A DNA stretch of 64,000 bases from positions 11,460 through 75,459 of the forward strand of contig DBAY01000065.1 of assembly GCA_002291925.1 (NCBI GenBank). The letters run 5' to 3'. The notes under the pieces are model-generated. The model searched no databases and was not told the origin of the DNA. It saw only the letters and a program-made list of their open reading frames with translations. Positions 38,524 through 46,401 of the stretch are shown here, piece by piece (the first letter of the stretch is position 1; each line of letters begins with the position of its first letter). The translations under genes were made by a program, and so were the position numbers. This DNA is from Alphaproteobacteria bacterium UBA998. GTDB lineage: Bacteria; Pseudomonadota; Alphaproteobacteria; Rickettsiales; UBA998.

Positions 38524-39069
38524 ATGGACGGCATGTCCGAGCATACGGCGACCCACGCCTCGGTCGGGATTGAGCACAAGGAGCCTTCTCCCCAGCTCAA
38601 CCCCGAGAGCTTTGCCTCGCAGCTCTTCTGGCTGACGCTGACCTTTGCGGCTCTCTACCTGCTGATCTCGCGCAGCGCGCTGCCGAAGATCCAGTCAGTG
38701 GTGGAGACGCGCCGTCAGCGCTTGCAGGCGGACTTAGAAGCAGCGGAAGCGCTCTCCCGTCAGGCGCAGGAGGCTCAGACGTCCTACGAGACGACACTGG
38801 CCGAATCGCGCCTGCGTGCCAACGCGCTGATCGTGGAGGCGCAAGCCGCCCATGACCAGATGGCCAAGCAGGAGCATGCCGCCCTTGACCAGACGCTGGC
38901 GAAGAAGCTTGCGGAAGCTGACAAGTCGCTGCGGGAGCAATGCACCCGCATCGAGCGCGACATGGCGCCGATTGCGGAGGAGGCCGCCACGCTCATCGTG
39001 GAGAAGTTGCTCGGCGTCTCCCCGGATGGGGCGCGGGTGAAGAAGGCCGTCAAGGCGGCATCTTCGTGA
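38524..39069 (+). CDS. F0F1 ATP synthase subunit b' (peripheral stalk)
   Basis: 181 aa. One membrane helix (SQLFWLTLTFAALYLLISRSALPKI), then a long charged coiled coil (RRQRLQADLEAAEALSRQAQEA and onward). The N-terminal extension is polar, as in b' subunits of alphaproteobacteria. The b/b' pair forms the heterodimeric stator stalk. It is preceded by GGGGAA and follows atpE by 30 bp. The ATG at 38533 is an alternative start. Confidence 0.95.
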   Translation: MDGMSEHTATHASVGIEHKEPSPQLNPESFASQLFWLTLTFAALYLLISRSALPKIQSVVETRRQRLQADLEAAEALSRQAQEAQTSYETTLAESRLRANALIVEAQAAHDQMAKQEHAALDQTLAKKLAEADKSLREQCTRIERDMAPIAEEAATLIVEKLLGVSPDGARVKKAVKAASS

Positions 39070-39128
39070 TCCATCCCGCTTGACCCAGCCGCGCGCCGGG
39101 TCCACATTAGACGAAAAGGAATTGCTGG

Positions 39129-39608
39129 ATGTTTGACGCTACCTTCTTTGTTGGCCTTTCGTTTGTGCTGTTCGTGCTGGCAGCATGGCGCCCTGTGTCG
39201 CGTGCCATGACGAAGGCGCTTGATTCCCGCGCGGCCCGTATCGAAGCGGAACTGGCCGAGGCTGTGCGCCTGCGCGAAGAAGCCCAGGCCACGCTCGCGG
39301 CTTACCAGAAGAAGCTGACGGACGCCAACAAGGAAGCGGAGGAGATGCTCACCTCCGCCCGCGCCGCCGCCAAGCGTTTGGAAGAGGAAGCCCGTGCGCA
39401 GATTCAGCGTGCCGTGGATGCCCGCGTGCAGCAGGCCAACGACAAGATCGCCCGCGAGGAGCAGGAGGCAGTCACCGCCATCCAGCGCAAGGTGGTGGAA
39501 ATCGCCGTCGAGGCCGCGAAAGACATTCTCTCCGACGACATGAACGACGAGGCGAACGAGAAACTCATCGCGCTGGCCATCAAGGATTCCGGCCGCACGC
39601 TTCACTAG
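39129..39608 (+). CDS. atpF: F0F1 ATP synthase subunit b (peripheral stalk)
   Basis: 159 aa. N-terminal membrane helix (TFFVGLSFVLFVLAAWRPV) then a continuous coiled coil (EAVRLREEAQATLAAYQKKL; DARVQQANDKIAREEQEAVT). Second partner of the stator stalk. Last Fo gene, separated from b' by 59 bp that contain a small GACCC/GGGTC hairpin. It is followed by a terminator-like hairpin at 39620-39663. The F1 genes are not in this window, as usual for alphaproteobacteria. Confidence 0.96.
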   Translation: MFDATFFVGLSFVLFVLAAWRPVSRAMTKALDSRAARIEAELAEAVRLREEAQATLAAYQKKLTDANKEAEEMLTSARAAAKRLEEEARAQIQRAVDARVQQANDKIAREEQEAVTAIQRKVVEIAVEAAKDILSDDMNDEANEKLIALAIKDSGRTLH

Positions 39609-39619
39609 GATAGTAAGAG

Positions 39620-39663
39620 CCGGGCGGAGGAGCAGTATCCATGCACCTCGCCCGGGTTTTTTT
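39620..39663 (+). terminator. Terminator-like hairpin that also contains the SD and start of the next gene
   Basis: Stem CCGGGCG(G)AGG / CCTCGCCCGG (10 bp, one bulged G, loop 15 nt) followed by seven T. It lies 11 bp after the atpF stop, where the Fo operon should end. The left arm contains GGAGGAG and the loop contains the ATG (39641) of the next reading frame, so the hairpin would mask that ribosome-binding site. Confidence 0.8.
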
Positions 39664-40456
39664 GTGCTTTTTTGCAGCCATTAATTTTTTTAACTCGGCG
39701 CTGGCGAATCCCTGGCTGCAAAAACCCGGGGAGGGATTGCTAATCCTCAACGGACTTGCTTACGCCACGGATACCTACTTTGATAGCGAGGGCCAGAAAA
39801 CCGCTCAGCCGCGCTTCAGCAAGTACGAGCTGAATCCCTACCTTGAATATGGCCTGAACGAGCATTGAACCGTTGGCGGGTCGGTGTTTCTTCAGCGCCT
39901 GCAACAGCGTCAGGCGAATGGCCTAAACGCCGATAACTGGGGCTTGGGCAACAGTGAGGTCTTTACGCGCTGGCAAGCGTGGCAAAGCGGCCGCCGTGCC
40001 ATGTCACTGGACGGGTTCGCCGCGTTGCCTTCGGTCTACGCCCGCGCAGCGGACCCGCGCGCCGGTCGCAACAACTATGATCTTGGTGCGGCCATCAATA
40101 TAGGGCAAGGATTCACCTTGTGGAGAAGCGAGCATTTCCTTGCAGCGCGTGCGGCATACCGGCACCGCTTAGGTATCCTGCGCGATCAAGTGCAACTGGA
40201 AGCCCGTACCGGATTACGCTTCGGTGAAGATTGGATGCTGCTGCCTGAACTGTTCCTGACCGTGCCCATGGGCGGAGTAGGACCCAATTTCTCGGTGGCA
40301 GGGCAGAATGATTACCGGCTGTTGAAAGGTCAGCTTTCCGCCGTCTATTTCTTGCGCGATAACACTGGGCTGCAAGTCGGGATTTTTCGCCATCTAAGCG
40401 GCGATAATACCGGCACCGGAGGAGGAGCTCTGCTTTCTCTATGGCGCAGGTTTTAG
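39641..40456 (+). pseudogene. Outer-membrane/exported protein gene interrupted by one in-frame TGA
   Basis: The frame encodes a signal peptide (MHLARVFLCFFAAINFFNSALA), then a beta-rich protein (GLLILNGLAYATDTYF ... YELNPYLEYGLNEH) and stops at TGA 39866-39868. The same frame continues directly (TVGGSVFLQRLQQRQ ... GALLSLWRRF) to 40456 with full coding character and beta-barrel-like alternation. The stop replaces one codon, most simply TGG to TGA (EHW-TVGG). Intact length would be about 271 aa. It overlaps the glycosyltransferase gene by 16 nt. A sequencing error or recent nonsense mutation is possible. Confidence 0.75.
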
Positions 40457-42309
40457 ATTTTTCTCTTTCCAAAGCGTTTCCCCGGCTGGGAGAGCTATTA
40501 CGCCGGGATGAGGCGGTCACGGAAGCGGGTATCGCGGCCGCGTTGGAAAGGCAGTTGCGCCAAGGTGGCCGGCTAGGCGAACTGCTGGTAATGGAGGGAT
40601 CGCTCAACTGGCCGCAATTGGTTGCGGCGCTTGCGAAGCAGCAGAATCTGGCCAGCGTGGATCTTTTTGCTGAGCCATGCGACACTTCCCTGCTCTATGC
40701 GGCGTCCCTGGGCAGTTATCAGGCACATGGCTGGGTGCCGTGGCGGCAGCAGAATGGGGTGCTCTATGTGGCGGCGCAAGAAGTAACTCCTGCACTCATG
40801 GCCGAAGTGCGCCGTCATACAGACCCCGGTCAGCCTCTCGCCTTTTTGCTCACCTCGCCGCGCGATCTTCGGTATGCACTCGCCTCGCGCTTCGTCAATC
40901 ATCTCGATTGGCAGGCGCGGCAGGACCTGTTTGAGCGCTACCCGCTCTGGTCATCCTGCCGCCGCCCGGTCGATCGCTGGATGCTTGCGGGCCTGCTGGG
41001 TTTTCTCACGCTGATGACCATTGCCCCGCTCTCTGGGCATTTTGTAGAGACGGTACTGGTATTCGCCAATTTACTATTTCTGGCCTCCATTCTGTTCAAA
41101 TGGCGGCTGGTGGAGAAAGGCCGCCACGTGCCTTGGCCGCGGGCTGATGCTGCTTCGGTGCCAGACGAGGCGCTACCGGTATATACGGTGTTGCTTCCGC
41201 TTTATAGAGAAGCCGCCTCTGTGCCCGGCATTCTCTCTGCCATGGCAGGAATTGATTATCCCAAACACAAGCTAGATGTGAAACTCATCATCGAGTCGGA
41301 TGATGAGGAAACCCTGCATGCCACCTACGCGGCGAAGCCACCGGCCTATGTCGATATTCTTTGTGTGCCCGCCTCGCAGCCGCGTACCAAGCCGAAGGCC
41401 TGCAATTATGCACTCGCCTTCGCGCGCGGGGAGTATGTCACCATTTATGATGCCGAGGATGTGCCCGCCCCGGACCAGCTCCGCCGCGCCGTGGCGCTGT
41501 TCACGGCGTATCCGTCGGACGTTGTCTGCCTGCAGGCGCGGCTGAATTACTATAATTATGCGGAGAACTGGCTGACGCGCTGCTTTGCGATGGAGTATGC
41601 GCTGTTATTCGACCGCATGATTCCCGCGCTGCATGCTTGGGGCATTCCGATTCCGCTAGGAGGCACCAGCAACCATATCGCGTTGCGTCGGCTGCGTGAG
41701 CTCGGCGCATGGGACCCATACAATGTCACCGAGGATGCCGATCTCGGTCTGCGTTTTGCAGCGGCGGGGCTTCGCACTCTGCCCCTTGATTCGCTGACGC
41801 TTGAGGAGGCTCCGCTGACTATTCCCGCTTGGCTGAAACAGCGGTCGCGCTGGATAAAGGGATATCTTTCCACCTGGATCGTTCACATGCGTGCGCCTGA
41901 GCGGCTTATTCGTCATGGCGGTTTCTGGCCGTGGCTGGGGCTGCAATTCCTGATCGGCGGAGCGTCGCTGGTCTACCTGATAGCGCCCATTCTGTGGGTA
42001 GTGTGTCTGCTTGGATGGGCCATGCCCGCCCGGCTGCCGCCGGTCCCTGATTGGGTGTCGCTTGGCTGTTGGAGCATGCTGGGGCTGGGCTGGGCCTCGC
42101 AATGGCAGATGGCGTGGCAGCTGACGCGGGATCGCGGCTGGCGGGGCATGGGGTGGGCCACCCTCGGCTTTCCCGCCTACTGGATGCTGCATTCGCTGGC
42201 CAGTTTCCGCGCCCTCTGGCAGCTGCTGGTGGCGCCCTCCCACTGGGACAAAACCCAGCACGGGGTGACGGCGGTGAAAAATCGTGAAATCCCGCCGGAG
42301 GCCGCCTGA
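40441..42309 (+). CDS. Family 2 glycosyltransferase with N-terminal MshEN/GspE-N-like domain
   Basis: 622 aa. Residues of about 15-175 resemble the type II secretion ATPase N-domain (LGELLRRDEAVTEAGIAAAL, RLGELLVMEGSL, Q-rich helix pairs), which in MshE/NfrB-type proteins binds cyclic di-GMP. Two membrane helices follow, then a processive-type GT2 catalytic domain: VLLPLYREAASV, IIESDDEET, IYDAEDVPAPDQL, NVTEDADLGLR and QRSRWIKG. Further C-terminal helices complete it. Probably an inner-membrane polysaccharide synthase. The upstream broken exported protein gene may be its partner, as in NfrA/NfrB-like pairs; this is inference. Confidence 0.88.
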   Translation: MAQVLDFSLSKAFPRLGELLRRDEAVTEAGIAAALERQLRQGGRLGELLVMEGSLNWPQLVAALAKQQNLASVDLFAEPCDTSLLYAASLGSYQAHGWVPWRQQNGVLYVAAQEVTPALMAEVRRHTDPGQPLAFLLTSPRDLRYALASRFVNHLDWQARQDLFERYPLWSSCRRPVDRWMLAGLLGFLTLMTIAPLSGHFVETVLVFANLLFLASILFKWRLVEKGRHVPWPRADAASVPDEALPVYTVLLPLYREAASVPGILSAMAGIDYPKHKLDVKLIIESDDEETLHATYAAKPPAYVDILCVPASQPRTKPKACNYALAFARGEYVTIYDAEDVPAPDQLRRAVALFTAYPSDVVCLQARLNYYNYAENWLTRCFAMEYALLFDRMIPALHAWGIPIPLGGTSNHIALRRLRELGAWDPYNVTEDADLGLRFAAAGLRTLPLDSLTLEEAPLTIPAWLKQRSRWIKGYLSTWIVHMRAPERLIRHGGFWPWLGLQFLIGGASLVYLIAPILWVVCLLGWAMPARLPPVPDWVSLGCWSMLGLGWASQWQMAWQLTRDRGWRGMGWATLGFPAYWMLHSLASFRALWQLLVAPSHWDKTQHGVTAVKNREIPPEAA

Positions 42310-42377
42310 AACTGCTTGACTTCCAGCGTTTCAGCCCTTAATTCATGCCCCTCATCACAAAATACTGCAGGTATGCC

Positions 42378-42503
42378 ATGAAAGTCCTGAGCTCGCTCAA
42401 ATCGGCCAAAACCCGTGATAAGAACTGCCGCGTCGTACGCCGCAAGGGCCGCGTTTACGTCATCAACAAGGTGAACCCCCGCTTCAAGGCGCGTCAGGGC
42501 TAA
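42378..42503 (+). CDS. rpmJ: 50S ribosomal protein L36
   Basis: 41 aa: MKVLSSLKSAKTRDKNC, then RVVRRKGRVYVINKVNPRFK and ARQG. This matches the alphaproteobacterial form of L36, which has lost most zinc-ligand cysteines (only one Cys remains) and has the conserved NPRFKARQG end. Monocistronic, 68 bp after the glycosyltransferase, and closed by its own terminator. Confidence 0.97.
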   Translation: MKVLSSLKSAKTRDKNCRVVRRKGRVYVINKVNPRFKARQG

Positions 42504-42523
42504 TCCTTCCGATTATGCATGTA

Positions 42524-42556
42524 AAAAGGGCCGGTCATCTGATCGGCCCTTTTGTT
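42524..42556. terminator. Rho-independent terminator of rpmJ
   Basis: Stem AAAAGGGCCGGTCA / TGATCGGCCCTTTT with one G-T pair and a minimal loop, then TTTTGTTTT. The A/T flanks also allow it to stop the convergent DUF1328 gene. Confidence 0.9.
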
Positions 42557-42570
42557 TTGCCGCGTAAATA

Positions 42571-42756
42571 CTAGATGCGCGAGGTCGGGGCGCGGCGGCC
42601 GGTGACGGCGCTGTAGATCAGGCTGCCGACGAACAGCACGGCAAACAGGATGGCCAGAAACTGCGCGATGGAGCTGAACGTGCCGACCAGCCCGCCGAAG
42701 CCGAGCAGCGCGGCGGCAATGGCAAGCACGAAGAAGATGATGGCGTAGGTAAGCAT
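42571..42756 (-). CDS. DUF1328 (YtjA-like) small membrane protein
   Basis: 61 aa with two membrane helices (YAIIFFVLAIAAALLGFGGL; IAQFLAILFAVLFVGSLIYS), the standard DUF1328 pattern LGFGG. GGGAGGA stands 5 nt before ATG 42756; the frame extension to 42801 has no support. Function unknown; often a stress-induced gene. Confidence 0.93.
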   Translation of the reverse strand: MLTYAIIFFVLAIAAALLGFGGLVGTFSSIAQFLAILFAVLFVGSLIYSAVTGRRAPTSRI

Positions 42757-42854
42757 GAAATCCTCCCAGTAAATAGTGGGAATCAGCGTAGCGTTGCGCA
42801 CATCAAAAAACCGCGCGCCGGAAGGCCAGCTTCGTCAGGCAGGGCTTAAGGGGC

Positions 42855-43724
42855 CTAGCGTACAGGCGGATACTGGCGGTTGGCCATGGCCGGGTGCAGC
42901 GGCGCACGGGCGGCCGTGGGGGCCGGGGCCGCGTAATAGCTGGGATAGCCCGCCCCATAGGCTGGATAGGCCGGAGCCGCCGAAGCCACGGCTGCTTGCG
43001 ACGGAACGGGTTGCGGCGCGGTCTGCGGCATCATTTGCGGCTGCGGCATGGCCTGCGGTTGCGGCATCGCTTGCGGCGGGTAAGGCGCGTAGCCATAGGC
43101 CGCCTGCGGAGCTATCATCGGTTGTGCCGGGGCGGGGTAGTAATAGACCGGGTAATAGGAGTAGCCGTACGGGTAGTAATAGCCTGCCATAGGCTGTTGC
43201 GGCTGGGCGGTCGGCGTGTAGGCGGGGGCCTGGCCCGAGGCTGGGGCCAGCTGCGCCATGGCGGCGGCGGAGGCCATCTGCGTGCCGGCGCCGGGTGCGG
43301 CGGAACGCGCCGTCGGGGCCACGGCCACCGGTGCGGGAGCGGCGTTCGCGGCGGCTACCTGCGGTGCTGTGGGACTGGCCGCGGTTTGGCGGCTGCGTAC
43401 GCTGGCGGCGTTGTCGGCCTTGTAATTATAGGTGGGGTTGCGGACATAATCCGCATTGGGGGAGGGCGGCTCCGCGCCGGAATAATAGCCGTTATCGTAC
43501 CAGAACGGCTCGCCGAAGTAGAGATATTCCGGTTTGGTCAGCCCGCCTGCCACGCCGCCCAGCGCCATGCCTGCCACCGCGCCGGAGAAGGGCGCGCCGA
43601 TGAGTGCTCCGGCGGTCAGTCCGGCCCCGGTGCCCATCATGCCGCCGGTGACGGCGCGTTCCTGCCAGCGCGTGCCACACGCGGCGAGGCTCAGGCAAAG
43701 CAGAAGAAGTGACGCTCGTTTCAT
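42855..43724 (-). CDS. Glycine-zipper lipoprotein with Pro/Gln/Tyr-rich C-terminal half
   Basis: 289 aa. Lipoprotein signal MKRASLLLLCLSLAAC with the lipidated Cys in LAAC. A glycine-zipper segment follows (TGAGLTAGALIGAPFSGAVA, then GMALGGVAGG), as found in surface-antigen-like outer-membrane lipoproteins. Residues of about 100-289 are low complexity: Ala/Pro then repeated PYGYSYYPVYYYP and QAMPQPQ units, probably an extended surface or periplasmic tail. The same lipobox and zipper pattern occurs in the next minus-strand gene upstream. Confidence 0.75.
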   Translation of the reverse strand: MKRASLLLLCLSLAACGTRWQERAVTGGMMGTGAGLTAGALIGAPFSGAVAGMALGGVAGGLTKPEYLYFGEPFWYDNGYYSGAEPPSPNADYVRNPTYNYKADNAASVRSRQTAASPTAPQVAAANAAPAPVAVAPTARSAAPGAGTQMASAAAMAQLAPASGQAPAYTPTAQPQQPMAGYYYPYGYSYYPVYYYPAPAQPMIAPQAAYGYAPYPPQAMPQPQAMPQPQMMPQTAPQPVPSQAAVASAAPAYPAYGAGYPSYYAAPAPTAARAPLHPAMANRQYPPVR

Positions 43725-43742
43725 GGGTTCTTTTATAACGCA

Positions 43743-43768
43743 AAAGGCCGCGGAACCCCGCGGCCTTT
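43743..43768 (-). terminator. Rho-independent terminator
   Basis: Stem AAAGGCCGCGG / CCGCGGCCTTT with a 4-nt loop and, on the minus strand, TTTTGCG after the stem. It lies 38 bp after the stop of the 82-aa lipoprotein gene and 19 bp before the next minus-strand start. Confidence 0.8.
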
Positions 43769-43805
43769 CGACATCTTGTCATGAGAATGTCACAAAGATG
43801 GGCGA

Positions 43806-44054
43806 TTAGCGGCGCCAGACCGGACGGCCAAGGTTGACATCATCCGAATCGGTGAGGCCACCGGCGGCGGCACCCACCGCACCACCGACCACCGCGCCGG
43901 TCACCGGGTTGCCGCCCAGCACTGCCGAGCCCACGGCCCCGGCACCCGCGCCAATGCCGCCCCCGCTGAGCGCGCGGTCCGTGCGCGATTCGCCGCAGGC
44001 AGAGAGCGCCAGGGCGGCCGAGGTGGCGAGAAGAAGTGTAAGCGTGCGTTTCAT
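43806..44054 (-). CDS. Small glycine-zipper lipoprotein, 82 aa
   Basis: Lipobox LALSACGES in MKRTLTLLLATSAALALSAC. It is followed by a Gly/Ala zipper (GGGIGAGAGAVGSAVLGG, then AVVGGAVGAAAGGLTD) and a short polar tail. Probably an outer-membrane anchored, membrane-inserting zipper protein. ATG 44054 has AAGGAGG upstream. It lies 23 bp downstream of the fasciclin gene; one transcript is likely. Confidence 0.8.
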   Translation of the reverse strand: MKRTLTLLLATSAALALSACGESRTDRALSGGGIGAGAGAVGSAVLGGNPVTGAVVGGAVGAAAGGLTDSDDVNLGRPVWRR

Positions 44055-44077
44055 GAAAAATCCTCCTTACAGTGAAA

Positions 44078-44644
44078 CTACCGATTGTCGGCCGTGGCGA
44101 TATCGCCCGGCGTTTCGACGAAGCCGTTGATGTAATAGATGAAACCATAGGGCGTTTTGACCGCTCCCACAATGGGCTCGCCATTGACGGTCACGCGGTC
44201 ACCCACGCGGTGCAGCGCCACCTTGGTGCCCGCCACCGTGGGGAAGCGCTCATAGGCGCCGTGAATAAGATTAATATTAATCTTGCGGTTCACTACATGA
44301 CCTGAGAGGAAATCCGCAGCCGCCGGATTGGCGGGATCGAGAAAGCCCGGCGGGACGGCGGCGCTGTGGAAGCGCGCATCGACGGGAACGAAGGCGGTGA
44401 ACCCTTCCTCGGTGATCAGCGGCTGCGACAGGCCCACCTGCTCAATGGCCTGCGCGAAACCCTGACCATCCGGCTGGCTGCGCAGCGCGTCGAGCATTTC
44501 CCAGCCATTACGCGGGGCGACATATTCCTCGACGCGCTCCACGCGGTAGCGCACACCGTCCTGCTCGATGATTTCCGCGACACTCACCTGCAGCGGACTA
44601 GCGGCGAGCAGGGTTCCAAGAATCAACGCGTGACGGGCATGCAT
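44078..44644 (-). CDS. Exported fasciclin-domain protein
   Basis: 188 aa. Signal peptide MHARHALILGTLLAASPLQVSVA, then a region with WEMLDALRSQPDGQGFAQAI, EEGFTAFVPVDARF and HVVNRKININLIHG, ending in GFIYYINGFVETP. This fits a fasciclin (FAS1) adhesion-type fold. ATG 44644 has AGGAG 8 nt upstream and is preferred over 44671. A perfect 18-bp AT-rich palindrome (44267-44284) lies in the codons for KININL. Confidence 0.75.
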   Translation of the reverse strand: MHARHALILGTLLAASPLQVSVAEIIEQDGVRYRVERVEEYVAPRNGWEMLDALRSQPDGQGFAQAIEQVGLSQPLITEEGFTAFVPVDARFHSAAVPPGFLDPANPAAADFLSGHVVNRKININLIHGAYERFPTVAGTKVALHRVGDRVTVNGEPIVGAVKTPYGFIYYINGFVETPGDIATADNR

Positions 44645-44825
44645 AGGGTCAAACTCCTGTGTTTGCGCCATCGTGCAACGGTTGATTTCAATTCTCTGTG
44701 TTGCAGCAGAATGGATTAATCAGGGTGCTATAAGCGGTGGAAAGCGCGCGCCCGTCAGTTTCTTGTTGGCAAGCGGCTGTTCGGCCCGGTATAGGATGAT
44801 GAAGGAAAATACCGGAGTAGCGCCT

Positions 44826-45245
44826 ATGCCCAACGCCTGGATGATCGCAACGGCCGCCCTAATGCTGGGACTCTCCCCGCTGGCCGCGCTTCCGGCACAG
44901 GCGCAAGGCATGGCAGAGGGCGTCATGCCCGTGAATGCGCCCTCGCAGGTGCCGCTGGTAGTCATCCGCTACAACCAGCCGAAAGTGTTCTACCAGCGCC
45001 AGCTCTACAATGCCGTGGCGCGCGCCGTCGCCATCAAGCCTGACGTGACCTTTGAGGTCGTCTCCTTCGTGCCGCAGACCGGGGATAGCGATCGTGACGA
45101 AGTCTTGCAGAGCCGCGCCACGCAGCAGACCACCACGCTGCTGCGCGACATGACCGGCATGGGCATTCCGCAGGAGCGCATCCGCGTCAGCCGCGAGGCG
45201 GTGAACGACGCCACCCAGCACGAAATCTATATCTACGTGGACTGA
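44826..45245 (+). CDS. Hypothetical exported protein, 139 aa
   Basis: Signal peptide MPNAWMIATAALMLGLSPLA ... AQA, then a compact alpha/beta domain (VPLVVIRYNQPKVFYQRQLY; DVTFEVVSFVPQ; QTTTLLRDMTGMGIPQERI). The C-terminus VNDATQHEIYIYVD is typical of a periplasmic domain in which neighbouring residues set a disulphide-free beta sheet. I do not know the family. GGAG lies 8 nt before ATG 44826. Confidence 0.75.
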   Translation: MPNAWMIATAALMLGLSPLAALPAQAQGMAEGVMPVNAPSQVPLVVIRYNQPKVFYQRQLYNAVARAVAIKPDVTFEVVSFVPQTGDSDRDEVLQSRATQQTTTLLRDMTGMGIPQERIRVSREAVNDATQHEIYIYVD

Positions 45246-45355
45246 TAGCCTAAACTGAGCGAACCACGCTTGTTCTTTCCTTTTCTTACATCATCTTGAC
45301 AAATCCCGCCGGGCTTCGCATGGCAGCTTGAGGCTGCCGGGGCGAGAGTGGTCAC

Positions 45356-45595
45356 ATGACCATACCGCTTGATAGCACCACTTCTTCCTCCGCCCCCACG
45401 GCGGCCCTGCATCACAAATGGCGTGCCTGTATGGGCCGCCTGCAGCAGCAATGGGGTTTCCTCACGCTGGAGGAGGTCGAGGCCATCGGCGGCAACCGCG
45501 AGCGGCTCATCCGCCGGGTGCAGCAGCATTCCGGACGCCCGCGCGCCGAGGTCGAGCGGGAAATCAATCGATGGGAGATGGAATATGCGCTTTAA
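45356..45595 (+). CDS. CsbD-like protein, 79 aa
   Basis: After a Ser/Thr/Ala-rich leader, HKWRACMGRLQQQWGFLTLEEVEAIGGNRERLIRRVQQ followed by REINRWEMEY shows the CsbD helix pattern (WG-LT-EE-I-G-RE-L). CsbD-type proteins are small, general-stress-induced and of unknown mechanism. The end overlaps the next gene by 11 nt. Confidence 0.75.
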   Translation: MTIPLDSTTSSSAPTAALHHKWRACMGRLQQQWGFLTLEEVEAIGGNRERLIRRVQQHSGRPRAEVEREINRWEMEYAL

Positions 45596-45824
45596 TGCAG
45601 AAGCCCGTCCGCGCCTGCGGGAACTCAGCGTCTCCGGCATCCGCTTCCGACGCTACAAGGCGGCGCTGCGGCAGGCCTGGCGGCGGCTGACGGAAGAAGA
45701 CATCGAGCGCGCCGGGGGCAGCGGCATCGAGCTGGCACGCCTCATCGAGCTGCGCCACGGCGTCGCCCGGCATCTGGCGCTCGACCATATTTACCAGATG
45801 CAGCAGATGCATCTGGCGCGATAA
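45585..45824 (+). CDS. Second CsbD-like small protein, 79 aa
   Basis: Starts at ATG 45585 after GGGAGATGG, within the end of the previous gene. AALRQAWRRLTEEDIERAGGS, then ELARLIELRHGVAR, repeats the CsbD-like arrangement (W-LTEEDIE-G-G-L-I) in a more basic form. The two overlapping genes look like a diverged tandem duplication that could act as a pair. Confidence 0.65.
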   Translation: MRFNAEARPRLRELSVSGIRFRRYKAALRQAWRRLTEEDIERAGGSGIELARLIELRHGVARHLALDHIYQMQQMHLAR

Positions 45825-45857
45825 CGCACAAAGCATTTCAAGGGAGAAGCACATATC

Positions 45858-46040
45858 ATGGATATCATCCGACTTATTGCCGCCATCATCCTGCCGCCGC
45901 TCGGCGTGTTCCTGCAGGTGGGCCTCGGCGGCCAGTTCTGGCTGAATTGCCTGCTCACGTTGCTGGGTTATATCCCCGGCATCATCCACGCCGTCTACAT
46001 TATCGCAACCCGCGGCGGCCCCGCGGCTACGGCTATCTAA
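45858..46040 (+). CDS. Pmp3/YqaE (UPF0057) family membrane protein
   Basis: 60 aa with two membrane helices: IRLIAAIILPPLGVFLQVG and FWLNCLLTLLGYIPGIIHAVYII. The LPPLGVFLQ and LLTLLGYIPGIIHA motifs are diagnostic. In other organisms the family helps survive salt and cold by affecting membrane potential. Confidence 0.95.
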   Translation: MDIIRLIAAIILPPLGVFLQVGLGGQFWLNCLLTLLGYIPGIIHAVYIIATRGGPAATAI

Positions 46041-46073
46041 TTCCTATTCAATCACAACGAGGGAGTCATCATC

Positions 46074-46388
46074 ATGGCAACTGCCAATCAAGAAATCCGT
46101 GACCTGCGTGCTGAACTGGAAGAGCTGCGTGCCAGCATCTCCTCCGGCCTGCGCAATGGCCGCGCCCGTGAACAGCTGCACCATCTGGCGGAGGACGTAC
46201 GCGAAGATGCCCGCGACATCGCCCGCAATGCTGGTGCCTCGCTGCGCCAGGCCTGGTCGCGCAGCCGCCATGCCGCCGAGGATGCTTACCATAATTATGA
46301 AGCATCGGTGAGCCGTCACCCGATCTCGGCCACGGCCATCGCGTTCGCGGGCGGGGTTCTGTTCGCCGCGCTGATGCGCCGCCGCTAA
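46074..46388 (+). CDS. ElaB/YqjD/DUF883 family protein
   Basis: 104 aa. A charged coiled coil (NQEIRDLRAELEELRASISS; HLAEDVREDARDIARNAGAS) is followed by a C-terminal membrane anchor HPISATAIAFAGGVLFAALMRRR. This is the tail-anchored ElaB/YqjD arrangement; in E. coli such proteins bind ribosomes at the membrane in stationary phase. It forms a cluster with the Pmp3-like gene 33 bp upstream and a membrane protein 13 bp downstream. Confidence 0.92.
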   Translation: MATANQEIRDLRAELEELRASISSGLRNGRAREQLHHLAEDVREDARDIARNAGASLRQAWSRSRHAAEDAYHNYEASVSRHPISATAIAFAGGVLFAALMRRR

Positions 46389-46401
46389 TCCGGGCGATCT
46401 G

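Noticed and set aside
39080..39102. Terminator between atpF' and atpF
   Set aside because: A small GACCC/GGGTC hairpin without T run, inside an operon that must continue to atpF.
39866..39868. TGA read as tryptophan
   Set aside because: Many genes in the window end at TGA at the expected place, so a code change is not supported.
42524..42556. Member of the palindromic repeat families
   Set aside because: It lacks the shared ends and spacer; it is an ordinary terminator, as are those at 2561, 15000, 48270 and 48797.
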